A DNA stretch of 64,000 bases. It comes from Cryptomeria japonica. Taxonomy: Eukaryota; Streptophyta; Pinopsida; Cupressales; Cupressaceae. Positions 43,735 through 56,280 of the stretch are shown here, in pieces; position 1 is the first letter of the stretch; each line of letters starts with the position of its first letter. A model generated the notes under the pieces. It was not told the origin of the DNA, did not search any database, and saw nothing but the letters and a program-made list of their open reading frames with translations. The stretch covers positions 551,118,136 to 551,182,135 of the forward strand of contig NC_081413.1 of assembly GCF_030272615.1 (NCBI RefSeq). The letters are read 5' to 3'. A program made the translations under genes and the position numbers.

Positions 43735-46700
43735 TAGGGTGCACTTAACTTCTTAGCTTTTCCTATTTTTACCTGGGCATAGATCTCTTCTGTTTTTTGT
43801 TAAAGCATTATTTTTTCTTTCTTGTTTTTAGATTGGGTTACATTAGTTAACTGCTGTTCTTATTTTAGAACAAGGTGCTTTTTTTTCTTCCTTGGTTCTT
43901 TTAGGTTAGGGGAAATTTTTCATTGTAATCCTAGAGTTCGCTTGCCCTTTAAAAAGACACATAGGGCATGCCTCTAATAGATAGAGAAAAATATTTGAGT
44001 GTTGAGCTAGTGCGCACTGTAGTTCTTGTTTCAGTTTTGATAGAAGGTAGATGCATTTTTGTTGAGAAACAAGGTGAAATTACTGTGATAAAATCTCTTA
44101 CGAGTGGGCAAATCTGAAATTTGATTGTTTAACTCATGATTAGCAAACAATGCTTATGTAATTGCATAAAATTAACAATAAGAAAAATTCAGCAAAACAA
44201 ACCGTATGAAACAGGGTTCATGTGAAGAAACCTTTTCGGAAAATAACTCCACACAGGAAAGAGGACAAACGAGATACATCCGACATGGTAACGTTCTCTT
44301 CACTCTGATAGCACGTTGACAACACCTATGTACCTATAAAATAATGATATAAAAGCACTATCTCATACCCTCAAAATATAGGGATGGGTAGAGGACAAAT
44401 CCATAAAATGGATACCAAATCCAGGGTATCATGCAAAAACCCCACACCCACCTCATAGAGTATCTTCCGAGAATAGTAAAATGATAAATTATTTCACATG
44501 GACATCAGATCGCTGCAATCAGTTAGCTTCCTGAATAGTAAACATAACTGCAAAGGCATCTTTGATTCTATAACTCGAGACAGCTCACATCCTCAAGTGT
44601 AGTACTCCATTTTTGAGTGGTTAACTCATGTGGGCCCCATTTAATATGCAAAGGTCCTCCACTCCTCAATCCTAGCTCCTAGAATTGGGAAAGTGCATCT
44701 AATCAGTCCAAGTCAGTTGTAACTGCCATCGTTGTGCTCCAGCTTCGTCATGAGTGCATATGACAATTGATGCCAAGATTCTTAGAGAATCTTAATTACG
44801 GATGATTTTCCTATCACATTGTAGGTATCCAAGTACACAAGAGTGTTGGAGAGATATAAAATATACATCAGATTGCAAGTTGATAGCACCTTAATCGTAA
44901 TAGTTTTGAAAGTTGAGATCCATGAGTTTTTGTTCATATTTTCAGTAGAATGTGTTTGTAGATTAGCATACTCAAATTTGTTGTTTTAATTGAAGTTTTT
45001 GTTTTGAGCTACTTTGCAGTTCGGGTGTAATATGAGTGTAGAACTTGCGTACCATTTTCTATATATTTAACTTGTTCTTGGAGCATGTTATCTGAAATAT
45101 TCCAAATAATGAATGTGTTGTTGGAGGATTTCAACAAATTTGATGTTCTTGCTTTAGTGGTTGAAGTGATCTAGACCAGGGAGAAGTTGTAGGGTGGGAT
45201 ACCCTAAATGCTTTATTTATTAAAGTGTTAATCTGCCCTAGTGATAGGTTGCTGATGTAAGTCATTCCCGGCAAATCTGTTTAGTTTTAGTGTGTTCCAA
45301 AAGTATAGGTATGACTAGTCTCAATATTAGAGTGTGAACATCTAGACCGCACTTCCAACTTTACACCTTGGATGTGTAAATTGTAAATGCTATTGAAGAA
45401 GTTTGATCCTTGGTGTTTTGTGGAGATGAAGGTTGCACCTCCTACAGATCCTGTTTAGTTGGCCAAACAAAACAAAAAATTGACCAAGGCAAAGTGAATC
45501 ATCCTTGAATTTGGTGAATGACGATTTGATAATTCACATTAGAGAGAAGAAGACAATGAAGGAGATGCATTATGCCTTGACTATTAGACTGTGAGCATTT
45601 CTTGAAGGCTCTGCTAAAGAACAGGTTTAGTGTGACACGCGTGAACAATACAAACACAATCGCTAGTTACCTTATGAAGATATCCTCCCAAAGTTTTAAA
45701 AGAGGGCAAATTGGCCATAAAATTCCACCAAGTTAGAAAAGGTGGCAAATGGCTCATAAAGTGTGCCAAACATTTGAGGGGAAATAAAGATAAGGCGGGG
45801 TGCACTTTTGAGTGACAAACTACCCGTGATTAGAGAGTGGCAAACTAACCTCAAATGTGTGCCTAGGAAATAAAAAATATTGAACAGGATATAAAAGCAT
45901 GCTTGTTAGTAAGTTTAGTGATCTCCACCTAGGGTTAAAAGGATAAATATGAGCCTATTTTTTAGGCCTTTGTTCATTGTTTAAGGATTAGATTGCTTTA
46001 CAGTACTTTTATTTCCTCTTTTTTATAGATGAATGTGATTGCTTTGAAGTGGTGCTTTCATCGGAATATTTTATTATTATTTTATTCTTAAAAGCTACTT
46101 CTTGAGAGCTTATAAACAAGTGTTATGAGCATGTAATTGGTAATGAGAGTTGAAGTTAGATTTATGCGAGAGAAATTGTTGTTCAGTTGTTATTTAGTAA
46201 TTGTTAAATCTATGTTTTGAGTCAAACTTTGTATCGGCAAAGTTTGCCTATTTAACTTGTAACTTTGACTGTGATTTAACTATTTACTTTATGAAATTGG
46301 GCCGTGTTCACTTGTCTAATTCTTTCCTGTCAATGTACATTCATTGGTGTCTGATTTAGCTAGTAGTCAGCACTCCTTTGTGTTTTTCTTTCAGATCGTT
46401 ATTTACAGCTGAATACTAATCTCTACTTTAACCATTAGGATGTTGAGTTCATCTATGGTTGGTAGTTCACCCTCAAATCTGAAAATCTTGCTGAAAGTCT
46501 TGATTGTTGACAGTATGGTGTTTGTGTCTAGAGCAAAAACATAATCAACTAGATATTTACATTTAGTGCAAAACTTGATATCTTGTACAACATGCATTCT
46601 CAGAGAGTAGTCAGCAAGCCCAAATTATTTTTTGACTAAGCAAAATTTGGCGAAAACTCGACAACTTAAAAAGTACTAAAATTTCTTATTAAAACATTTT

Positions 46701-46865
46701 TTTTTGCAAATTTCATAAAAAGCTATATTATGAACAATTTAAAAACTATATTATGAACAATTTAATATTTCTTTTAAATTTAATCAATGTATACATTATT
46801 ATATATTTTTAAACAATACTCAAATCTAAACTAATAAATATTAAATAGTTAACAATATATACATT
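43735..46865. other. No supported gene, 3.1 kb
   Basis: AT-rich sequence between the hAT element and the first LINE. It could be continued ATG5 intron. Direct 20-bp copies of CTATATTATGAACAATTTAA occur near 46722 and 46745. Short frames (45805-45614 and 46597-46403, minus) have no motifs. I see no LTR ends with matching duplications. Confidence 0.35.
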
Positions 46866-46926
46866 AACAAATATTAACATCTTTTTCATGCTTAGCAAAA
46901 CTCTGCAGAATTTATGAAACGAAAAA

Positions 46927-49034
46927 ATGGCTCTGCAAGCGAAAAACTGTCGCAATGTCTATGCGACATCTAATCTGCTATCGAGGTCCCCATATGGCAA
47001 CTTTCTAGGCTTCGGGAATAGATTTTCTGTTCTTGCTAGCAGCCATCGGGAAGATGGCCTTATCTCGGCAACAACGAAAACTCAGGAACAACAGACCTTC
47101 TTCGTGAAAACCAATTACTCACTGATAGAGATGGGAAGGGCTCCCCCTCCTCCATGCATTGACGACCGAAAGTGGCAGAAGGCTGGACGCAAGCAACCCA
47201 AATGCCCAGCTAGTGGGCCGAATCGTCAGCCAATATGCCATGACCGCCGTCCTCTGTATTATTCGGAAGAGGGTTTTTTAAAACCTACCCATAAAGACAG
47301 AACCTTTAACCGGGGAAGCACTCGTCGGTGGAAATTCACAGCAAAGATTTCGAGGGGCTTGGATACCCATGCGAGTCATTCATTGCAACATCATCAGAAT
47401 TCAGCGGTGGACAAACATTTTAAGGGTGTCCAATCGAAGCGTCCATCAGCCACAGAGGATAGTTCTGTGTTAGAAATCAACAATCAAACCCTAACCAAGT
47501 ATCACAATTTAAAGGAGGCTAAGCATCCTAAGCCGAATTCACCTTCAAATCCTCCAGCTAATCCTAATGGGTTGGTCATTGAAATTGATACCCATACTAA
47601 GATCAGGTAACAAATGCACTGCAACGACTGAATGCTCTTTGCTCGGTGGAAAGGTTGGGGGATCCTGTTTGATCAAATTGCTAATTCGGTGTCGGCTTCT
47701 CTCAATAACCAGGTAAAAATTGACATCCTTCCTGATAATTTCTTAGCTATTGAATGTGGTAATCAGAATTTGAGAAATTCTTTGCTAAACGAGGACATAT
47801 TAACATTCAAGGGTCTAGGGTTTGATTGCTGGGAATGGCAACCCCTCTTTCTTCCATCTCAATTCAACTCCTGCATGGTTAATACAACAATTTCACTTGA
47901 AAAATTTCCTGTAGAATTGCGAAATAATGATTTTTAAAGAATTATAGGCAACAAAATAGGTAAATTTGTAGAAGTTAGGAAATCAGCCCTAAGCTTCTTT
48001 AACCAGCTTTTGATCGTTAACATGAATATTAACATTAAATCTTTAGAGCCCATAACAATGATATGCGATAATTCCTGTTTAACCCTAGAATTACCCTTTT
48101 ATAATGGTTCTTTCGAAGATATTATGCCAAGGAAGATCCCCTTTGAGAAACTTTCCCCTGAATCATTTCTCAAGTCTAATGGTGCCCCATTTAGATTTGT
48201 GGAAGGAGTAGGTTTTACCTTTGAGGGCTTTAAGAATAATATTAACACTAATCATCTCACCGCGGACCTATGTCCCCATAGCTCCCCTGTTCAGACCTCT
48301 CGCTCCCCTCTACCTCCATTGCCAACTATTAATCCACCTATAGTCGACTCTTTTCTTAGTGATCGAGACCTGGAAGAGGGTGAAATCAATGAGTGGCCCC
48401 CTCAGATAGTGCAGCTTAGACTGACACCATCATCTAGCTCTCTCATCCCACCAGAGAGGGCGAGTCCCTTGAGATCTCCCCCTTTAATGGAACTAACCTC
48501 CTCTGTACAATTTGCGGAGAAGGATAATCTTTCCCCGGATCCGGGAATGACATCCTTGCAAGGTCAACCATTCTCTCAAGTCACATGTATGGAGGCCGCT
48601 AAGGAGGCAGATGTTCACCCTCCATCTCTGATGGCTGTTTCTGATATAATTGAAGAATCTAAAAGTGACCGTGTGGCCAGGGAAGTTAACATCATTGCCA
48701 ATTTTGTAGGGGAAGAAGTAGTAAACGACCTTATGGATCTACTGGTTGATGAAATCTGTGATGATGAGGAATTGGAAAGACAAAGGGATCTCCTTGTCAA
48801 AAATCTAGTAGATATTGCCAGAGTCGACTTAGAATCAGGTGAACTTTTTATAGCTTCAGATAACTTAGAAAATGATAATCCAAACACCCTAGGCATTCTC
48901 AGCTCTAATATAAGCAAAGGCTCTCCTGACTGTGCTAAACTCAGTAAGAGAAGAGGCAGGAGATTCCTTGTTGAACTAAAATATCTACTCTTTTTAATGC
49001 AGGGGAGGGGAAGTTCCTCCCCACAGAGCCATGA
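46927..49034 (+). pseudogene. LINE ORF1 (gag-like, DUF4283-like)
   Basis: One frame runs from ATG 46927 almost to ORF2, with stops at about 47608 (TAA), 47629 (TGA) and 47935 (TAA). The N-terminal 200 residues are basic and low-complexity. The block around 47640-48000 contains WEWQPLFLPSQFN and IGNKIGKFVEV, resembling the DUF4283 domain of plant LINE ORF1 proteins (nucleic-acid binding, from family knowledge). The C-terminal part is Pro/Ser-rich then acidic. A late frameshift before 48990 hides the natural end: in the alternative frame it reads FNAGEGKFLPTEP and stops in the ATGA that starts ORF2. Confidence 0.7.
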
Positions 49035-49784
49035 AAATCATAACATGGAATGTTAGGGGTTTGAATGCCCCTAACAAATAGCGCATCTTAAATCGCTGCA
49101 TCTCTAATTCTAAACCTGACATAATTTTAATCCAAGAAACTAAAATGAACACCTCTTGAGATTTTCCTTTTTGAAAAAAAACTAGGCGTTAGACAGCTAA
49201 AACATTCCCCTGCCATAGGGGCCTCAGGGGGCTTAGCTATCATTTGGGACTCCAGATTCATCTCGTTCACACCTTTAGAGATTAAGCAAAACTGGATAGG
49301 AGGAGAAGTAGTAAGCTATAAAAATAACCTAAGATTCAAATTGATTAACGTTAATGGCCCTACCTAGAATAGGGATAAGGCTAGGGTGTGGATGGAACTT
49401 GAGTCTTTCCTTAGAAGTTTCCCAAATGATGTATGCATCATTGGTGGAGATTTCAACACTATCACCAAGGTAGCTGACAAAAGAGGAGGTAGCATCAAAC
49501 TCCCTCCAACAGCTGTAGATTTCAATCATTGGATCAATAGGAATTGCCTGTTGGAAATCCAGACGGTAGAGAATGCCTTCACCTGGAACAACAAAAGGAC
49601 TGGTTTCTGTAACATCGCTGAGAAACTCGATAGGTTCTTTATCCATGGGGGGCTCTCGGAGCTTAATTACTCCCTGAAGGCAGAGCCTCTCCCTTTATTA
49701 GGATTTGACCATTTCCCACTCCAATTAAACTTAATATCTGACCACCCCCTTAAAAAATGCCCCTTCAAATTTGAGAGCATGTGA
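49031..49784 (+). pseudogene. LINE ORF2, apurinic-type endonuclease domain
   Basis: ORF2 begins MKIITWNVRGLNAPNK, where the Asn of WNVRG is the conserved endonuclease residue. A TAG follows at 49079. ILIQETKM keeps the catalytic Glu. After further stops and a frameshift the frame 49386-49784 carries IIGGDFNTI, AEKLDRFF and GFDHFPLQL, the last containing the D-H pair of the usual SDHFP motif. It ends at a TGA (49782-49784) where the second LINE has tryptophan (FELMW). The domain would nick target DNA to prime reverse transcription. Confidence 0.85.
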
Positions 49785-51650
49785 TTTAGAGATGATAACT
49801 CTTTAAACCTTATTGAGAACTGGTGGAGAAGCTCTGTCTTCTCTGGTTCAAAGATGTTTATTATCACAAGCAAGTTAAAGCTTATCAAAAGGAAGCTCTT
49901 AGAATGGAACAGGACTAATTTTGGAAATATTTTCGATAAAAAACTCCTAATAGAAAATGATCTTAAGAATGTTAACATTGAGGTTCTTGAGAAGGGGATG
50001 GATGAACATCTCTTCCTCAAAGAAAAGGCTCTCCTCTCTCAATATGAAAAGACATTCTCAAATGAAGAGATCTTTTGGAAACAAAAATCGAGGGAGACTT
50101 GGTTGAGTGATGGGGACCGAAATACTAAGTTTTTCCACAACAGTACTAAGCAGAGGCGATGGGTCAATCGAATTTCTAAAATTAAGAATTGCCAGGGTTC
50201 TATCCTGTTTGAACTAGATAATGTTGCCTCCGAGGTAGCAAGGTTTTTTGAGAAAATCTTAAACAATATTGAAGGCTCCAACCTCAGAGGCCAACTCAAT
50301 ATTATTAAGAATCTTCCAAAACTCATTAATGATGATCACAACAAAATCCTATCAAAGAAATTCTTTGTGGAGGAGGTTAAATCTGTCCTTATAAAGATGA
50401 ATCCCGACAAGGCCCCGGGTTTGGATGGCTTCCCCACTAGCTTTTTCCAAAAATGTTGGGGTTTTATGGGGACAGAGATCACGAACGCCTTAGAAGGTAT
50501 TAGGAACTTTGGTAAGATTCTCAAAGAAATCAACAATACCTTCTTAGCTCGCATCCCCAAAAAAGAGAACCCTGAAAGCTTTAATGACTTCAAACCAATA
50601 GCCCTTTGCAACACTCTGTACAAACTCTTAACCAAAACCCTAGCAGCCAGACTCCAGAATCTTCTCCCCCATTATTATTAGTGAAGAACAGACCGGCTTC
50701 GTAGCAGATAGATCAATCTATGATGGGGTTATTATAGCCCAAGAGGCCATTCATTCGGTCCAGCTCAACCGGGCCCCAAGTATGCTAGTCAAATTAGACA
50801 TAAGCAAAGCTTATGGCAAAGTTGATTGGTACTTCCTATGCAAATGCTTGGAGGCCTTTGGATTTTCCAAATCGTGGATCAACCTAATCTTTGAATGTAT
50901 ATCCACCCTCAAATTCTCGGTCTTGGTTAATGATTCCCCGGAAGGTTTCTTTAGCAGCTCAAGAGGGCTCAGGCAGGGAGATCCTATGTCCCCCTTCGTC
51001 TTCATCATCATGGCTGAAGCCCTAGGTAGGTCCATCTCTAAGGCCAAAGAGGAAGGTGGGATCCAAGGAATCCTCATTACCAGCGGCCTCCCTTCCTTTA
51101 CCCACCAACAATTTGTTGACGATACGATGCTTTTTGGGCAGGGAAGTGTAAGGGAAGCGAGCGCCTTCAAAGGCATCCTTAATTCCTATATGCTAGCCTC
51201 GGGTCAAGAGGTGAATCTGGCCAAGTCTGCAGTATTTTTGTTCAACATAGACCCCTCCTTAGGAAAAGTGATCAGCAATGTCCTGGAGATTAGTGAAGGA
51301 ACTCTTCCTTGCAAATACCTAGGCATTCCCCTTGACAAGGGGAGAAGACCCTCAAAATTATGGGACAACTTGGTGGATAAAATCAAGTCTAGGATTAACA
51401 CTTGGAAAGGAAAATGACTCTCATCTGCAGGTAGAGCAACCTTGGTTAGATCGGTCTTGTCAGCTATGCCCATTTACCAGCTCTCCTGTCAACACTTATC
51501 TTCTTCTAAACTTGTAGAGCTCAACGAGCATCTTAGGACCTTCTTTTGGCAAGGTGCTAATGACAATCGTAAAATATCACTCATATCCTGGGACAAGATA
51601 TGCAAACCTAAAGAAGAAGGAGGAGCTGGCATTAAAAACCTTCGCGATTA
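49785..51650 (+). pseudogene. LINE ORF2, reverse transcriptase domain
   Basis: Continues in frame after the TGA. It contains SRETWLSDGDRNTKFFH, then the fingers motif KAPGLDGFP, PIALCNTLYK and, after a +1 frameshift in a run of five C (50666-50670), SEEQTGFV. Next come VKLDISKAYGKVDW (motif A), SSRGLRQGDPMSPF (motif B) and QQFVDDTMLF (motif C, the catalytic DD). The Gly in AYGKVDW replaces the usual Asp. A TGA at 51415-51417 stands for Trp before LSSAGR, and a TAG at about 51648 follows NLRD. Not active. Confidence 0.9.
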
Positions 51651-53219
51651 GGGCAAAGCCTTGGGTGCCAAGTTGGTTTGGAGGATGTTTAGATCCCCCC
51701 ACCTCAAATGGGCTCGCTTGCTGCATCACAAGTACCTTAATGGAGGGAACCCTATCCAAATCTTCAGAGAAACCAACCCTCCTAGAGGATCCTGCCTATG
51801 GAATTTTATGTTAGATTGCAGGAGGATTATCTCTGAAAGACTCACGTGGAACCTGGGGTCCGGGGATAAAGCTCTCTTCTGGTTGGATTCGTGGGGTGGA
51901 TATAAGGCTATTGATAATATCCATGACTTTGGTGCTTCACGTATCCTTCTTGAATCTCATAGGGGACCCTTGTTAAACAACTATATCTCCCCTTCAGAGG
52001 ATGGGGCTGGTTGGCAGTGGATCGAGAAGAAAAATGAGGATATCTCGGTAAAGGGTAAACAAAAACTTATGGCAATTCTTAAATCAAGGAACATTGCCTT
52101 AGGTCAGAATGAGGACAAGCTCATCTGGGATGGCTCCCTAAGTGGAGAATACAACTCCAAGGATGGGTACTCGCTCATCTCCAAATCGTTTATAAGACCT
52201 ATGACTGAGCTTCCCTTGAAACTTTGCTGGGATAAATACTGTTTGCCTAAGGCAGGTTTCTTCTCCTGGCTTGCGGCTCAGAACAAGCTCCTTACTGCGG
52301 ACAAATTCAGAAGATTGGGGTATGAGGGCCCTAGTAGATGCCCTCTTTGCGAGGCAGACGAGGAAGACACCAATCATATCCTCCTTAACTGCCCCTTTGC
52401 TCACAAATGCTGGATCTGGTTCACCAACAAACTTGAATGGTCAATGGCCTTTCCCCACACCATCAAGGCATGGCCTCTCCTCAGGCGTGGATGTCTCTTT
52501 GAAGGCTTATGGATAGCTCTTCCCTCTTCCATTATCTGGGAACTATGGAAGGAGAGAAATAGACGTCTCTTTAAGAATGAAAAACTAGAGGTTCCCAGAA
52601 TCATTAACAGGATAGAGTCAACTATCACTGAGCTCATGAACAACCGACTGTCTTCAGGCACATTGAAGAATGCATCTATCACTTATTGGGATGAAAAGAT
52701 GATAAAACGTTGGGAAGGCTTATCCTTTCCTCCCTTTGTAGGTGCTGGTCCTATTGCAAGTCTTCAATCAAGGGATGCTTGCAGATGGCAGCCCCAGGCG
52801 AAGGCTGGATGAAGCTAAACTTTGATGGAGCATCCCGTGGCAACCCAGGGCAAGCAGGGTTAGGATGTGTTGTTCATAATTGGGAAGGCAAGGAACTAGC
52901 AACCCTTGCCTCTACGGCTGGCATCAACAACAACAACTGGGCGGAGCTTATGGCCCTGGTGGAGGGTCTGAATTTATGCAGGAAACTAGGAGTTAAGAAC
53001 CTGGAAATTGAAGGAGACTCGGCTATAATTGTCAATGCTTTGAGGAAAGGTAGTATGCCTAATTGGAGACTAAATACTTTGTTGTCAAAAGCTCTTGACT
53101 TATGCAGAGATTTTGATAGGTTCATAGTCAATCATATTTATAGGGAGGGCAATAAAAGAGCGGATGAGTTGGCCAACTTGGGAGCCGATGGCATCAATCT
53201 CCTGTCTGTACCACCTTAA
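51651..53219 (+). pseudogene. LINE ORF2 C-terminus: zf-RVT and RNase H
   Basis: Frame 51661-52812 covers LGAKLVWRM, WNLGSGDKALFWLDSW and the zf-RVT region: LPKAGFFSWLAAQNKLLT, then RCPLCEADEEDTNHILLNC with its C-x2-C and H-x4-C. WELWKERNRRLF follows. A frameshift near 52750-52800 leads to the RNase H (to 53219). Its catalytic residues are all present: LNFDGASRGNPG, AELMALVEGL, IEGDSAIIVNAL and GNKRADELANLGA. An RNase H at the C-terminus is typical of plant L1-type LINEs. Confidence 0.9.
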
Positions 53220-53393
53220 GGCACCCCCCTCTTTTGTCTTCGTGTCCTAAAGTGTCGGTAGCATGTTTCTCCTTTCTACCCCTTATGTTTCTCTTGCCCA
53301 GACTCTATTTTAACCCCCTTATTTACTCCTCTTCCTCCCCCTTGTACTTACGTATAGATACTCAGACAAACATTCAGTTTAAATATTTTTTGT

Positions 53394-54860
53394 TCCACCG
53401 TTACTCTTCTCCCATCGAAATCATCATGCCCTGTCGGTGAATGGATCTATTGTCTTACTGAAGCCTTTCTTTTTCCTCCCTTATCATCTTCCACTGATAT
53501 AGTCGCATCAGTGCAACCATGCGTATTGAAGGTAGGTCTTTTTAGCTCCCTCGAAACCTATTTCCTCATCGATATCTTTTATCGATGTAGCTGCCTTTTG
53601 TCTGATCGACATAAATCTTTCGATGAGAACATCCCTTTCGGTGAGTCCCTTTATGTTGCACCAATTCTATTATCTCCTCAAATACCTTGCCCCGTCGATG
53701 ATAACCATCTTCGCTTTCCTCGATATCTTTTGTCGATGGAATTCTGTCTTCGATGAGTCTTTTCTGAAGTTCATCGGCGCTCTTTCTTCGATGGCCCTTC
53801 TATATCGATGAGACATCGTTGGGTCTCATAGACCCATCGATATTATTTGAACTCCATTAGGTTTTCATGTCGAAGTATCCTCGGGCTCCGATGACCTCCT
53901 TTACTTGCTCCACCGAAACCCTTCTCCCATCAAAATCATCTTGCCCTGTCGGTGATTGGATCTATTGTCTCACCGTAGCCTTTCTTTAGCCTCCCTTATC
54001 TTCTTCTTCCGATAAAGTCGCATCGGTTAAATCTTGCGTATCGGAGGCATGCCTCTTAGTTCCCTCGAAACCTATCTCCTCATCGATATCTTTATCGATG
54101 CAGCTGCGTTCTGCCTAATCGACATTATTCCTTCGATGAGAACTTTCCTTTCGGTGAGACCTTTTTATATTGCATCTATGGTATTATCTCCTCGATGACC
54201 TTTCCCATCGATGAAAACCATCTCCGCTTTCCTCGACATCTTATGTCGATGGAATTTCTGTCTTCGATGAATCTTTCTGAAGTTCACCGACGCTTCCTTT
54301 CCTTGATGGCCCTTCCACATCGATGAGATACTGTTGGGTCTCATCGATATTATTTGCACTCCTTAGGGTTTTATGTCGAAGAAGCCTCGGGCTTCAGTGA
54401 CCTCCTTTATTTGTTCCATTGAATCTCTTCTTCCATCGAAATCAACATTCCTTGTCGATGAGCGGACCTCTTGTCTCACTGAAGCCTTTCTCCACCGATA
54501 AAGTCGCATCGGTGAAACTAGGCGTATCGGAGGCTCCCCTTTTAGCTTCCTCGAAACCTATTTCCTCATCGACATCTTTTATCGATGGTGCTGCCTTTTG
54601 TCTGATCGACATTATTCTTTCGATGGAACATTTCTTTCGGTGAGTCCCTTTTATGTTGCATCGATGGTATTGTCTCCTTGAAGTCCCTTTCCCGTTGATG
54701 AAAACTTTATCCGCTTTCCTCGATATCTTTGTCGATGAAATCACTGTCTTCGATGAGTCTTTTCTGAAGTTCGTTGGCGCTTCCTTTCTTTGATGGCCCC
54801 TCTTTTTCGATGAAACATCGTTGGTCTCATCGATTTTATTTGAACCCGGTTATCTTATAG
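53394..54860 (+). repeat. LINE 3' UTR tandem repeat, about 510 bp x 3
   Basis: Anchor CCATCGAAATCA recurs at 53412, 53927 and 54433, steps of 515 and 506 bp. The third unit is shorter. All share the order of landmarks AAGTCGCATCGGT, CCTCGAAACCTATTTCCTCATCGA, TTTCGGTGAGTCCC, CTTCGATGAGTC and CATCGATATTATTTGA. Each unit contains many TCGATG/CATCGA palindromic hexamers. The short frames on both strands over the array are translations of the repeat. It is absent from what can be seen of the second LINE's 3' region. Confidence 0.9.
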
Positions 54861-55943
54861 GTTGCTATTGTACCCGCTTGATGACTTGTGGGCCACCATG
54901 GTATTAATGAAAATGATGATTTCTTTTAACAATTAGTGGCTACTCCATAGATAATTATTCAAAATGGATACTCAACAGGCGGCATCACTTATCTTCCTTT
55001 AAAATCTCATGTTTCATCGTTACCTTTGTTTCGATGAAACCATCGCCATCGTCCATGAGCCTTGTGGTTTCACCGATCTCCTCATTTTCATCGAAATCTT
55101 CATAATTCTTAAGGGCACCCATCTCATTCTCAGATGTTTAAGTATTTCCTCCTTATATTTGATCACTCCTAAATTTAGCTTTATTAGTATTGCCGCTCTG
55201 CTAGGATAAGCGTTAAGACTAGAAGGAGGCAATACCTTACATTAATGAGCATAGGTATATAAACGTGTTGGCATATCTCGCTCCCGAATATATGTGAACA
55301 TGGATATATAGGTATTATTATTTATGTAGATATTGCCTTCTTTTAGGACTTACACTTACCTAGCTATCTCATCTCTATTTATGGAATTTGCCTCATTAAT
55401 ATATATTAAGTTTATGCTCTTCGATGGGTAATCACTCTCGCATTATGTTTCTGGAGATTTTTTGAGACTAATATTTTGAGCTATGTATCCTATCAGGTCA
55501 CCATCTAGGTAGGTATGATATTTTGTATAAGCTGACCTGTTCGGTTTTTCTAACATTCTGGTGAGAGATTTTCTCAAGATTTTGTGTAGCATAAGTAGCA
55601 GAGCAGGCTTAACCATGTGTTTTAGGAATAGCAAGAACTGTCGCCCACAAATGGCAGCATCGCCCCAAGAGATGGGCAATCTGCTGCTTAGCGTTTCCTA
55701 GAGGATTTTTACATACTATCTTCATTATTTTGAACATGTTCCCGTTGTGATCTTGTATCTCGACTATGTATCGCATTCTTAATTTTTTCTGATCCTTGAG
55801 GGATTTGGGCTAGACCGGAGGTTTTCTTCCCTCCATTCTTTCCTACCGGTGCCCACACTGAATGGAGGTGTATATATAATTCTATCTATATTTAAATTAA
55901 TAAAATTCTTTGGCCTCGGCCTTTTATCGATCAAAAAAACAAA
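54861..55943 (+). other. LINE 3' UTR, distal part
   Basis: Non-coding, with a partial echo of the TCGATG repeat near 55015-55100, then unique sequence ending in GGCCTCGGCCTTTTATCGATC and the A-rich tail. The palindromic GGCCTCGGCC near the tail could form a short hairpin. No AATAAA was fixed with confidence, although AATAAAATTC lies about 50 bp before the tail. Confidence 0.6.
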
Positions 55944-55956
55944 AACAAATATTAAC

Positions 55957-56160
55957 TAATAATGATTAACATATATTTTTAATCAATATAATAATATATA
56001 GTTATACATTTATAATAATACATAGTTATATATTATTACATATATTTAAAATTTTAAACAATATTAAACCATTTATAATAATAAAACGATAAATAGACAT
56101 TAATTATCAAATAATCTGATTTTTAAATTATTGTGCAGTCATATTATAAGTTAAAATCTT
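55957..56160. other. AT-rich spacer between two LINEs
   Basis: About 200 bp of AT-rich sequence, the original flank of the first LINE and the 5' flank of the second. No coding sense. Confidence 0.5.
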
Positions 56161-56280
56161 TTTTTTGAATTCTTCGTGAATTTTCGGCTCCCTGCGAATT
56201 TTTGGCTCTCTGTGTATGCTTCGATTTCACAAATCATGCGGCTCACAATCTTCTCTCCCTCTAAATGCAAGCAACCTTTG

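Larger units (their letters stand above)
46879..55943 (+). mobile_element. LINE, about 9.1 kb, full-length with 13-bp TSD
   Basis: A plus-strand L1-type plant LINE with ORF1, ORF2 (endonuclease, RT, zf-RVT, RNase H), a long 3' UTR and an A-rich tail (TCAAAAAAACAAAAAC). The perfect 13-bp duplication AACAAATATTAAC lies at 46866-46878, 48 bp before the ORF1 ATG, and at 55944-55956, right after the tail; its first two As could also be counted in the tail. The short distance to ORF1 shows that the 5' end is close to complete. Both ORFs carry several stops and frameshifts. Confidence 0.88.
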
